Part shown: in pieces, positions 1 to 6,574 of the stretch
Numbering within the stretch: position 1 is the stretch's first letter
How the letters are laid out: each line of letters starts with the position of its first letter
Source of the DNA: RBG-16-66-20 sp035499575
Lineage (GTDB): Bacteria > Pseudomonadota > Gammaproteobacteria > Burkholderiales > SG8-39
Direction of reading: 5' to 3'
DNA: 9,734 bases
NCBI GenBank assembly: GCA_035499575.1
Contig: DATJYN010000073.1
Span: forward strand, 1-9,734
Position numbers and translations under genes: made by a program
Notes under the pieces: model-generated
Seen by the model: only the letters and a program-made list of their open reading frames with translations
Told to the model about the DNA's origin: nothing
The model's database searches: none

Positions 1-181
1 GTACTACTACCTGCGGATCGTCAAGCTGATGTACTTCGACGAGCCCGCCGACCCGGCGCCGGCGCCAGGCCACCGCGACATGGGCATGCTGCTGTCCCTG
101 AATGGCATTGCGCTGCTGGTGCTCGGCATCCTGCCCGAGCCCCTGATGTCGCTCTGCTTCGTCGCTATCCGCAGCCTTTGA
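1..181 (+). CDS. nuoN: NADH-quinone oxidoreductase subunit N, C-terminal end (partial)
   Basis: The 3' end of a gene cut by the left edge; the first full codon is at base 2 and the TGA stop is at 179-181, leaving 59 residues. The piece starts YYYLRIVKLMYFDEP, a conserved stretch near the end of NuoN, and then has a hydrophobic segment (LNGIALLVLGILPEP) that fits its last transmembrane helix. NuoN is one of the antiporter-like membrane subunits of respiratory complex I and is normally the last gene of the nuo operon, so this is probably the operon's end. The stop lies 13 bases before the stop of the convergent lipoprotein gene. Recognition is by sequence memory of the family; only the C-terminus can be judged. 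Confidence 0.9.
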   Translation, partial: YYYLRIVKLMYFDEPADPAPAPGHRDMGMLLSLNGIALLVLGILPEPLMSLCFVAIRSL

Positions 182-222
182 GCGGCAAACCGGTTCAGCG
201 AGGCTTGCCGCCGAAGCGCTTT
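182..222 (+). terminator. candidate hairpin after nuoN
   Basis: GCGGCAA (182-188) pairs perfectly with TTGCCGC (205-211), giving a 7-bp stem with a 16-base loop directly after the nuoN stop. A short TTTT run follows only at 219-222, eight bases past the stem, so it is a poor intrinsic terminator by the usual rules. It overlaps the end of the convergent YHS gene, and an alternative internal palindrome AACCGGTT (188-195) competes with it. It is a weak call. Confidence 0.25.
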
Positions 223-764
223 TCGTATTCCGCGGCGAGCTCGGCGTCGGTCTTGAAGTCCGGCACGCGCAAAAACTGCCGCTTCACGGCCTGCAGCCCC
301 CAGTTCGAGTCCTTCACCTCGCTGTTCCAGTAGTACCAGGCGCGCTTCAGGTTCGCCTCCTGGTCCATCTCGAAATACTGCCTGGTGCGCTCGCTTTCGA
401 ACAGGTAGAGCTTGCCGTCGATGATCTTGAAACTGTCGGCGTCGACCGCGACTGGGATCGCGTAGACCATGCCGTTGGCCGAGAAGCCGCCAAACTGCGG
501 CACGTACTGCTCCGGGTTGGTGATGAACTGGCGCCGGTTTTCCTCGCTGACGAAGCGGTAGGTGGCGCCGCGCTGCTGTACTTTGATGCCCGCCAGTCCC
601 GGCGTCGGTTTGCCTTGAGTGAAGTAAGCGACCGGGTCCCTGCCGCGCAGCATGAGGTTGCTGTCGCCGTCCCACGAAACCACGTTCATCGAGCCGCAGC
701 CGGCGAGCAGCGCCGCCGCGCATTGCAGGAGGCTAGTTAGCCACAGACCCCGGTGTAACCGCAT
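195..764 (-). CDS. YHS-domain lipoprotein
   Basis: 189 aa. The chosen ATG (764-762) gives MRLHRGLWLTSLLQ followed by AAALLAGC, a type II signal peptide whose lipobox LAGC puts the lipidated Cys at residue 23. The mature protein should be anchored in the cell envelope. Residues about 43-95 form a YHS-like domain: DPVAYF at 43-48, TYRFVSEENRRQF at 68-80 and PQFGGF at 89-94. The rest is charged and probably soluble. YHS domains occur in metal-related and redox-linked proteins, but this lipoprotein type has no firm function that I know of. The start lies inside nrdJ with a 28-base overlap, so the two are probably co-transcribed and translationally linked. No clear Shine-Dalgarno sequence precedes the ATG. 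A longer in-frame reading to 1154 exists, but its N-terminal part is a shadow of nrdJ and would bury the signal peptide. Confidence 0.85.
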   Translation of the reverse strand: MRLHRGLWLTSLLQCAAALLAGCGSMNVVSWDGDSNLMLRGRDPVAYFTQGKPTPGLAGIKVQQRGATYRFVSEENRRQFITNPEQYVPQFGGFSANGMVYAIPVAVDADSFKIIDGKLYLFESERTRQYFEMDQEANLKRAWYYWNSEVKDSNWGLQAVKRQFLRVPDFKTDAELAAEYEKRFGGKPR

Positions 765-3589
765 GCCGTACAGTAGTCGCAGCCGTCCTTGCGGATCAAG
801 GTCGCATTCGAGCATTCGGGGCATTTTGCCCCCGCCATGACCCGCGCCTGGCTGGAAGAGCCCAGCGGCTGCTCGAGGATGCCCATCTGCCGCGTCGGCA
901 GCCCGTCCTCGCCGAGGATGCCCAGCATCGCGTAGCGGTGCAGGATCAGGCGCGCCAGGTAGGAAACGGTCGAGGGGAAGGTTTCCTGCTTCTTGGAACC
1001 CGGCACGAAAGCCATGAAATCGCCGAGCGGCTCGGGAAAGTCGAGCAGCTTGCGCAGCTTCATGCCGATCCAGGCTGGATCTAGTACTCGCATATCGAGC
1101 GAAAGAATCTTGCACAGGCCGTCCAGCGCCTTCGGGTATTCGCCCGAGAGCCACATGGAATAGGGCCGCGTGACGCCGGCCGGATAGCCTTCCATCGCCG
1201 GCAGCGCGATTTCCTTCAGGCCCAGCACGAAGTCGTCGCCGGTACGGGGGTTGAGCACGTCCACGGTCCAGGACATCGTGCCGTCGGTGCCGGTCTTCGG
1301 CTCCTTCAGGCTGAACATGGAGTCGAGTACCGGCGTCGGCGCGTCGGCGAATCCCTCGAGCGCTTTGACGCGGTACTGAATCAATTGCGAGAAGGCGGAA
1401 ACAATCGACGGCATGCGCTTCTTTTCGCCGTTGGGCGGGAAGGGCATGTCGAAGGGCTCGCCGCCGGCCTTGGCGAGCGAATCCAGCTTCAGTTTCAGCC
1501 AGCCCGGATCCTTGGCGCGCATGTCCATGGACAGCGTCTTGGCGAGCGCACCCAGGCCGCGCGGCTGCTCGCTGCCATTCACCCAGACCTCGAACGCATG
1601 TTTGTGCCCGTTCTCGACGTGGCCGACGAATACCGCGAAGTGGTACTGCGGGTGTTCGACCATGTAGGTCCAGGCGAGGTTGCCGCCGCCCAGCTCCGGC
1701 CGTCCCGGCCAGCGCAAGCTCTGCAGCACCGGCTGCGGGATGTTCTTGATGCGGATGCGGCGATTGCGGTCGTCCTCGACAAAATCCTGCGGTATCTCGG
1801 CTTTTTTCTCCACCGACAGCACCGAGCCGAGCACCTTGTTCGGCCGGTAGGTGGCGAGGCCCTTGAGGCCGGATTTCCAGGCGAGGAAATACAGGTCCTG
1901 GAACTCCTCGTAGGGGTAATCCTCCGGCACGTTGACGGTCTTCGAGATGCTGGTGTCCACGTACGGCGCGACCGTAGCCACCATCTGCTCGTGCGATTTG
2001 GCGGAAATCTCCAGCGCGGTGACGAAATAGGGCGGCAGCCTGCTCATGTCGCCGCCGGCGGCCTGGTATTTGCGCCAGGCGTGGTCCTCGACGGGGAATT
2101 CCTTCAGCGTGCCGTCGGCCATGCGTTTCTTGCGCGTGTAGACCCAGGAGAACGGCGGCTCGATGCCGTTCGAGGCGTTGTCGGCGAACGCCAGGCTGAT
2201 GGTGCCCGTCGGCGCGATGGAAAGGAGATGGGAATTGCGGATACCCGACTCCCGGATTTTCTGTTTCAATTCATTCGGAAGTCTTGAAGCAAAATTTCCC
2301 CCGGACAAATACAGGTCCGCGTTGAAGAGCGGGAATGCCCCCCGTTCCTTGGCGAGGTCGGCGGATGCCTTGTAGGCGTCGTCGCGCATTGCCGCCGAGA
2401 TCTTCGCAGCCATCGCGCGCGCCTCGTCGGTGTCGTATCGCAGGCGCAGCATCGCGAGCGCGTCGCCCAGCCCCGTAAAGCCCAGGCCGACGCGCCGCTT
2501 TGCCATGGCTTCCTTGCGCTGCTGCTCGAGCGGCCAGGCGGTGACATCGAGCACGTTGTCCAGCATGCGCACGGAGGTGTGTACAGTCTTTGCGAAGCCT
2601 TCGAAGTCGAAGGATGATTTTTCTTCAAAGGGTTTCTTTATAAAGCGGGTCAGGTCTATCGACCCCAGACAACAGCACCCATACGGAGGCAACGGCTGCT
2701 CGGCGCAGGGGTTGGTCGCCTCGATGGTCTCGCAGTAGTAGAGGTTGTTGTCGCGGTTCATGCGGTCGAGGAACAGGATCCCCGGCTCGGCATGGTCGTA
2801 AGTCGAGCGCATGATCTGGTCCCACAGCATGCGCGCGGACAGCTTGCGGTAGACCCACTGGCCGTCGGCCCGCTGGTAGACGCTGGTGCCGGGCCAGGGC
2901 TTCGCTTTGTGGACCAGTTCCACTTCGGCGTCCTTTTCGACGGACGACATGAATTCATCGGTCACGCCCACCGAGATGTTGAAGTTGGCGAGGTCGCCGT
3001 GGTCCTTCGCGTGAATGAAATCCTCGATGTCCGGGTGGTCGCAGCGCAGCACGCCCATCTGCGCGCCGCGGCGCGCGCCCGCCGACTCCACCGTTTCGCA
3101 GGAGCGGTCGAACACGCGCATGTACGACACGGGGCCGCTCGCGCGCGAGCGCGTGCCCTTGACCTCGGCGCCCTTGGGGCGGATCGAGGAAAAATCGTAG
3201 CCCACGCCGCCGCCGCGGCGCATGGTCTCGGCCGCTTCCGCGAGGGCGGTGTAGATGCCGGGCTTGCCGTCCACGACCTCGGAAATCGAGTCGCCGACCG
3301 GCTGCACGAAGCAGTTGATCAGCGTCGCCTGCAGCTGGATACCGGCGGCGGAATTGATGCGTCCGGCCGGGATGAAGCCGTCCTGCTGCGCCTGGAAGAA
3401 GCGCTTTTCCCATTTGGCGCGGTCGGCCTCAGGCTCGACGGCCGCGAGCGCGCGCGCCACGCGGCGGCGCACCTCTTCAACCGAGGTTTCTTCGCCTTTG
3501 GCGTACTTCTCGAGGAGCGCCTCGCGGCAGATTTCCTGGTCGGCGAGGGCGACAATCGGGTTGAGGGTAGGGGTCTCGGGATTGCTCAT
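737..3589 (-). CDS. nrdJ: adenosylcobalamin-dependent (class II) ribonucleotide reductase
   Basis: 950 aa; reduces ribonucleotides to deoxyribonucleotides with a B12-derived radical, so it needs no oxygen and no small subunit. Catalytic landmarks: Cys93 (LINCFVQP) and Cys306 as the likely reducing pair, NPCAE at 293-297 with the thiyl-radical Cys295 and Glu297, and PTGTIS at 460-465. After about residue 609 come two related modules sharing LS[ML]DMRxxDPxW at 686-697 and 829-840. A Cys-rich end follows (C923, C926, C937, C940, C943, C949), like the zinc-finger tail of class II enzymes that relays electrons from thioredoxin. MSNPET is taken as the start: the extra 30 upstream residues look non-coding, although no strong ribosome site precedes either option. 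It is larger than the well-studied class II enzymes because of the doubled tail. The last 28 bases overlap the lipoprotein gene. Confidence 0.93.
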   Translation of the reverse strand: MSNPETPTLNPIVALADQEICREALLEKYAKGEETSVEEVRRRVARALAAVEPEADRAKWEKRFFQAQQDGFIPAGRINSAAGIQLQATLINCFVQPVGDSISEVVDGKPGIYTALAEAAETMRRGGGVGYDFSSIRPKGAEVKGTRSRASGPVSYMRVFDRSCETVESAGARRGAQMGVLRCDHPDIEDFIHAKDHGDLANFNISVGVTDEFMSSVEKDAEVELVHKAKPWPGTSVYQRADGQWVYRKLSARMLWDQIMRSTYDHAEPGILFLDRMNRDNNLYYCETIEATNPCAEQPLPPYGCCCLGSIDLTRFIKKPFEEKSSFDFEGFAKTVHTSVRMLDNVLDVTAWPLEQQRKEAMAKRRVGLGFTGLGDALAMLRLRYDTDEARAMAAKISAAMRDDAYKASADLAKERGAFPLFNADLYLSGGNFASRLPNELKQKIRESGIRNSHLLSIAPTGTISLAFADNASNGIEPPFSWVYTRKKRMADGTLKEFPVEDHAWRKYQAAGGDMSRLPPYFVTALEISAKSHEQMVATVAPYVDTSISKTVNVPEDYPYEEFQDLYFLAWKSGLKGLATYRPNKVLGSVLSVEKKAEIPQDFVEDDRNRRIRIKNIPQPVLQSLRWPGRPELGGGNLAWTYMVEHPQYHFAVFVGHVENGHKHAFEVWVNGSEQPRGLGALAKTLSMDMRAKDPGWLKLKLDSLAKAGGEPFDMPFPPNGEKKRMPSIVSAFSQLIQYRVKALEGFADAPTPVLDSMFSLKEPKTGTDGTMSWTVDVLNPRTGDDFVLGLKEIALPAMEGYPAGVTRPYSMWLSGEYPKALDGLCKILSLDMRVLDPAWIGMKLRKLLDFPEPLGDFMAFVPGSKKQETFPSTVSYLARLILHRYAMLGILGEDGLPTRQMGILEQPLGSSSQARVMAGAKCPECSNATLIRKDGCDYCTACGYTGVCG

Positions 3590-3725
3590 GTTCTTATTTG
3601 GATGTCGATTACAGGTTGTTGATTGAACGCCCCTTTTCATTTCGCCACAAGCCACTAAATAGAGGCCCGGCGGCGACAAACCCGCTGTCTGCGCCTACAG
3701 GTAGGGGATGTATAACTTTACAGTA
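3590..3725 (-). promoter_or_regulatory. nrdJ upstream region
   Basis: 136 bases without a gene, less GC-rich than its surroundings, between the dehydrogenase stop and the nrdJ start. It is the only likely place for a separate nrdJ promoter. Read leftward it holds TATACA (3714-3709), a possible -10 box without a convincing -35. It also holds a small inverted repeat CCTAC-AG-GTAGG (3694-3705). The 16-mer at 3667-3652 matches an NrdR-box consensus recalled from memory at about 10 of 16 places. It is too short for a typical cobalamin riboswitch and I could not find a B12 box. Confidence 0.4.
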
Positions 3726-4793
3726 TCAGCGCGGGCCGGAATAGCTGATTCGATAAATCACCCCGGCGCTGTCGTCTGACAGCGCCAGCGAACCGTCCGG
3801 CAGCACTTCCAGGTCCACCGGCCGTCCCCAGGCGGATTCGCCCTGCAGCCAGCCCTGGGCGAACGGGGTGTAAGACAGCACTTTTCCGGAGGCATCCAGG
3901 CGGATGAGGCTCACCCGGTAGCCGTTTTTCTTCGACCGGTTCCAGGAACCGTGCTCGGCGATGAAGATCTGGTTGCGGTATTCGGCCGGAAACATGCTGC
4001 CCGTATAGAAGCGCATCCCCAGCGCTGCCACGTGCGGTCCCAGCTTCTGCGCCGGCGGCTCGTAGTCCGCGCAGTTGTGGCCACGGCCGAACTCCGGGTC
4101 CGGCAGGTCGCCCTGGTGGCAGTAGGGGAAGCCGAAGTGCAGGCCGGCGCGCGGCGCGCGGTTCAATTCATCAGCCGGTAGGTCGTCGCCCAGCCAGTCG
4201 CGACCGTTGTCGGTGAACCACAATTCCCGCGTCTGCGGGCGCCAGTCGAAGCCGACGGAATTCCTGATTCCCCTGCTGTGGACTTTGAATTCCCCAGTTT
4301 TCAAATCCAGGGCGCCGATCAGCCCGTAGCCGTCCCGCTCGCACACATTGCAGGGTGAACCGATCGGCACGTAGAGCCGTCCGTCCGGGCCGAAGCGGAT
4401 GAATTTCCAGCCGTGGTGCACGTCGCCCGGCAGCTTGTCGTAGACCACCTCGGGCCTCCCTGGATTCGTCTCGGCGTTCGCGATCCTGAGGATCCGGCTC
4501 ACTTCGCCGATATAGAGGGCGCCATCCCGGAACGCCACGCCATTGGGCATGCTCAGGCTATCGGCAAGTCTGGAGACCTTTCCTCCGGGCGCCACGGCGT
4601 ACACCGCGTTGCCGGAGCGGCTGCCGACGAACAGCGTGCCCTTGTCGCCTACCGCGAGCGCGCGGGCATTCGGCACCGAGGCGTACAACTCGATGCGAAA
4701 GCCGGGTGGAAGCTGGATCTGCTCTAGCGGAAGTTTTTGCGCGAGTACCGGGACCGCCGCGCAAGCCAGCAGCGCGGCGAAAAAGCGCCTCAC
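3726..4793 (-). CDS. secreted PQQ-type sorbosone/glucose dehydrogenase family protein
   Basis: 355 aa, GTG start. Residues 1-18 form a signal peptide (MRRFFAALLACAAVPVLA, cut before Gln19), so the enzyme should be periplasmic. The remainder is a six-bladed beta-propeller of the glucose/sorbosone dehydrogenase type. Landmarks are LPPGF at 28-32, MPNGVAF at 82-88, GDVHHGWKF at 123-131 (one His of the pair 126/127 is the likely catalytic base), GIRNSVGF at 175-182, FTDNGRDWLGDD at 193-204 and AEHGSW at 279-284. Family members use PQQ to oxidise sugars or aldoses; the true substrate cannot be read from sequence. Cys148/Cys151 and Cys225/Cys241 could form disulphides. The start overlaps the stop of the upstream ankyrin gene by four bases (GTGA), which points to coupled translation. 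No PQQ biosynthesis gene is visible in the window. Confidence 0.87.
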   Translation of the reverse strand: MRRFFAALLACAAVPVLAQKLPLEQIQLPPGFRIELYASVPNARALAVGDKGTLFVGSRSGNAVYAVAPGGKVSRLADSLSMPNGVAFRDGALYIGEVSRILRIANAETNPGRPEVVYDKLPGDVHHGWKFIRFGPDGRLYVPIGSPCNVCERDGYGLIGALDLKTGEFKVHSRGIRNSVGFDWRPQTRELWFTDNGRDWLGDDLPADELNRAPRAGLHFGFPYCHQGDLPDPEFGRGHNCADYEPPAQKLGPHVAALGMRFYTGSMFPAEYRNQIFIAEHGSWNRSKKNGYRVSLIRLDASGKVLSYTPFAQGWLQGESAWGRPVDLEVLPDGSLALSDDSAGVIYRISYSGPR

Positions 4794-5512
4794 GCCGGTG
4801 TTGGCTGCTCGGTGATCGGCGCGCCGCCCGCGGCCATCTGTTGGCGCGCGCTCTTCAGGATGTCGGCCACCTCGGAGTGGCCCAGTCGCAGCGCGAGTTC
4901 GACCGGCGTGTCGCCGTCGCGGGTCGTCACGGTCGGGTCCGAGCCGTTGCGCAGCAGCAGTTCGACCATGCGGCCGTTGCCCTTCATCGCGGCGTAGGCG
5001 AGCGCGGTGTAGCCGTTATCGTGCTGCAGGTTGGCATCGAAGTTCATTTCCAGCACCTTTTGCGCGTAGACGAGGTTGCTCTTCTCGATGGCGTAGAAAA
5101 GCGCACGCACGCCTTCCGGGCTCTTTTCCTTCGCCTTCGGTTCAAGGCCGGTCGGCATCAGCTTGACCACGTAGTTGATGAGCGAAATGCCGACCATCGC
5201 CACCAGAGCGAGCACCAGCGGGATCTTGGAGATGTTGATGTATTCGGAAATCTGCTGGTCGAGGTTGGCGCCGAGGATCAGCAGCACTACCGCGAGGAAG
5301 AAGAAGAAGCGCAGGTAGAAGAACAGGCCGAGGATGATGCCGCAGCCGAGCACGCCGAGCAGGTAGTTGCGGTTGATGCCGTGTTCCTCGAGGATCTCGG
5401 GCGGGAGCTGGGCGAGGACCGCGGACATCGCGATGAGCCCGAACAGCAGCACCTCGCGGATGCGCATCCTGGTGAGCAGGTCGTCTTTTTCGATCGATTT
5501 TTGTAGCGCCAT
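4790..5512 (-). CDS. membrane protein with C-terminal ankyrin repeats
   Basis: 240 aa, starting MALQKSIEKDD at an ATG preceded by GGGGGAAAAGA, a usable ribosome site. An in-frame start at 5632 would overlap the start of divergent greB and is rejected. The N-terminal half is strongly hydrophobic, with about four membrane segments near residues 21-36, 50-67, 69-84 and 97-116; the run RFFFFLAVVLL is striking. From about 133 on there are two to three ankyrin repeats: ALFYAIEKSNLVYAQKVLE, then GYTALAYAAMKGNGRMVELLL at 167-187, then GDTPVELALRLGHSEVADIL at 200-219. Ankyrin repeats bind proteins, so the tail probably recruits a partner, presumably on the cytoplasmic side. Its gene is coupled to the PQQ-dehydrogenase gene by a GTGA overlap. 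I know no named family for this layout; function unknown. Confidence 0.85.
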   Translation of the reverse strand: MALQKSIEKDDLLTRMRIREVLLFGLIAMSAVLAQLPPEILEEHGINRNYLLGVLGCGIILGLFFYLRFFFFLAVVLLILGANLDQQISEYINISKIPLVLALVAMVGISLINYVVKLMPTGLEPKAKEKSPEGVRALFYAIEKSNLVYAQKVLEMNFDANLQHDNGYTALAYAAMKGNGRMVELLLRNGSDPTVTTRDGDTPVELALRLGHSEVADILKSARQQMAAGGAPITEQPTPA

Positions 5513-5625
5513 TCTTTTCCCCCGGAAGTCGGCGGGCTCGTGCGGGCCCGCAACCCGGATTCTCCGTTCTGCCGGCCAGCCTTGCAAGGGCGGATTTGCC
5601 GGCTGGAAGGGTAAAATCTCCCGCC
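5513..5625. promoter_or_regulatory. divergent promoter region between ankyrin gene and greB
   Basis: 113 bases that must hold the start signals of both divergent units. I see a perfect 10-bp palindrome CCTTGCAAGG (5580-5589). It is flanked by two copies of GCCGGC (5571-5576 and 5598-5603) and by an inverted pair CCAGCC (5576-5581) and GGCTGG (5601-5606). GGAAGGG (5605-5611) could be the greB ribosome site, but it lies 14 bases from the ATG, which is rather far. I cannot name a convincing -35/-10 pair on either strand. Confidence 0.4.
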
Positions 5626-6171
5626 ATGTCAAAGGCTTTTACGCGCGAAAGCGAGATCGAGGAGGATGCGCCCGCAGCCGATGAGCCGGCGACCCCGTCG
5701 AAGAACTACATCTCGCCCGCAGGCTACGCGCGTCTGAAGGCGGAGCTGAAACAGCTGGTCGAAATAGAGCGCCCGGAAGTCGTACGTACCGTGTCCTGGG
5801 CTGCCAAGAACGGCGACCGTTCGGAAAATGGCGACTACCTCTACGGCAAAAAGCGGCTGCGCGAAATCGACCGGCGCGTGCGCTTCCTGATCAAGCGCCT
5901 GGAAGCGGCCGAGGTGGTGGACTCGGCCGGACGGGACACCGACCAGGTATTTTTCGGCGCCACCGCAAGGATCAAGTCGAAAACCGGGGAAAAGACCATC
6001 ACCATCGCGGGCGTCGACGAGACCGACACCGCGAAAGGCAGGGTGTCGTGGATTTCGCCCGTCGCCAGGGCGCTGCTCAAGGCTCGCGAGGGCGATCGGG
6101 TGGCCTTGCAGACGCCGGCCGGTCTCGAGGAGCTGGAGATTCTGGAAGTGCGCTACAACCCCATCGATTAG
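5626..6171 (+). CDS. greB: transcription elongation factor GreB
   Basis: 181 aa. GreB rescues backtracked RNA polymerase by inserting a coiled coil into the secondary channel and promoting cleavage of the RNA 3' end. The signature NGDRSENGDYLYGKKRLREI is at 62-81 and carries the acidic tip residues Asp64 and Glu67; the helix continues IDRRVRFLIKRLE to residue 93. The GKKRLREIDRRVRFL form is typical of GreB rather than GreA. The C-terminal FKBP-like domain covers about 105-181. Relative to E. coli GreB there is an acidic N-terminal extension of roughly 25 residues (ESEIEEDAPAADEP), which as I recall is common in betaproteobacterial GreB. The ATG was chosen because the MSKAFTRESE start is family-like. 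It is followed after 20 bases by mscL. Confidence 0.95.
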   Translation: MSKAFTRESEIEEDAPAADEPATPSKNYISPAGYARLKAELKQLVEIERPEVVRTVSWAAKNGDRSENGDYLYGKKRLREIDRRVRFLIKRLEAAEVVDSAGRDTDQVFFGATARIKSKTGEKTITIAGVDETDTAKGRVSWISPVARALLKAREGDRVALQTPAGLEELEILEVRYNPID

Positions 6172-6191
6172 GACGGAACAGGAGACGCAGC

Positions 6192-6566
6192 ATGAGCATC
6201 GCAAGGGAATTCCGCGAATTCGCGATCAAGGGCAACGTCATGGACCTCGCGGTCGGCGTGATCATCGGCGCCGCCTTCGGCAAGATCGTCAGCTCCCTGG
6301 TCGAGGACGTGGTGATGCCGGTAATCGGCGTGCTGATCGGCGGCCTCGATTTCAGCGGCCTGGCCTTCAAGGTCGGCTCGGCCACGCTCAAGTACGGCAA
6401 GTTCCTGCAGACCTGCCTGGACTTCCTGATCATCGCCTGGGCGATCTTCCTGGTCGTCAAGCTGATCAACCGCCTGAAGCGCGAGGACGCGAAGCCGGCG
6501 CCGGCCGCGCCGCCGCGGCAGGAAGCGTTGCTCGAGGAAATCCGCGATCTGCTGAAGGCGCGCTAG
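6192..6566 (+). CDS. mscL: large-conductance mechanosensitive channel MscL
   Basis: 124 aa. MscL is an inner-membrane homopentamer that opens under high membrane tension and releases solutes during osmotic downshock. A good ribosome site AGGAG (6180-6184) sits 7 bases before the ATG. The N-terminal amphipathic helix reads REFREFAIKGNVMDLA. The pore helix TM1 runs about 17-46 with the conserved GVIIGAAFGKIVSSLV (22-37) and VMPVIG (41-46). TM2 lies at about 72-93 (LDFLIIAWAIFLVVKLINR), and the C-terminal bundle helix (EALLEEIRDLLK) ends the protein. It is a little shorter than the E. coli protein, mainly in the periplasmic loop and tail. It lies 20 bases after greB, so they are probably transcribed together. 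Its stop is 7 bases from that of the convergent gene. Confidence 0.96.
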   Translation: MSIAREFREFAIKGNVMDLAVGVIIGAAFGKIVSSLVEDVVMPVIGVLIGGLDFSGLAFKVGSATLKYGKFLQTCLDFLIIAWAIFLVVKLINRLKREDAKPAPAAPPRQEALLEEIRDLLKAR

Positions 6567-6574
6567 CGGCCGCT
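6565..6574. repeat. palindrome between convergent stops
   Basis: AGCGGCCGCT is a perfect 10-bp palindrome that fills the gap between the mscL stop and the stop of the convergent small gene. It has no T run on either side, so it is not a convincing terminator, although it is the only symmetrical element where both units must end. It may be chance in GC-rich DNA. Confidence 0.3.

Noticed and set aside
182..211. Strong intrinsic terminator for both convergent genes
   Set aside because: A 7-bp stem exists, but there is no adjacent T run on either side, so it was kept only as a weak candidate.
765..1154. N-terminal extension of the YHS lipoprotein up to 1154
   Set aside because: The extension is nrdJ read out of frame; the lipobox signal peptide fits only the start at 764.
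2792..3622. A 276-codon + strand frame opposite nrdJ
   Set aside because: Composition is typical of an antisense shadow (Val, His, Arg, Ala, Leu runs), and nrdJ is unmistakable on the other strand.
3590..3725. Cobalamin riboswitch upstream of the B12-dependent reductase
   Set aside because: The region is shorter than such riboswitches usually are and no B12-box-like sequence was found on the relevant strand.
4706..5506. A 266-codon + strand frame opposite the ankyrin gene
   Set aside because: Low-complexity acidic and His-rich translation mirrors hydrophobic and basic codons of the ankyrin protein; no ribosome site or homology seen.
5629..6204. A 191-codon - strand frame opposite greB
   Set aside because: It is exactly antisense to a gene with full GreB motifs and shows no recognisable domain.
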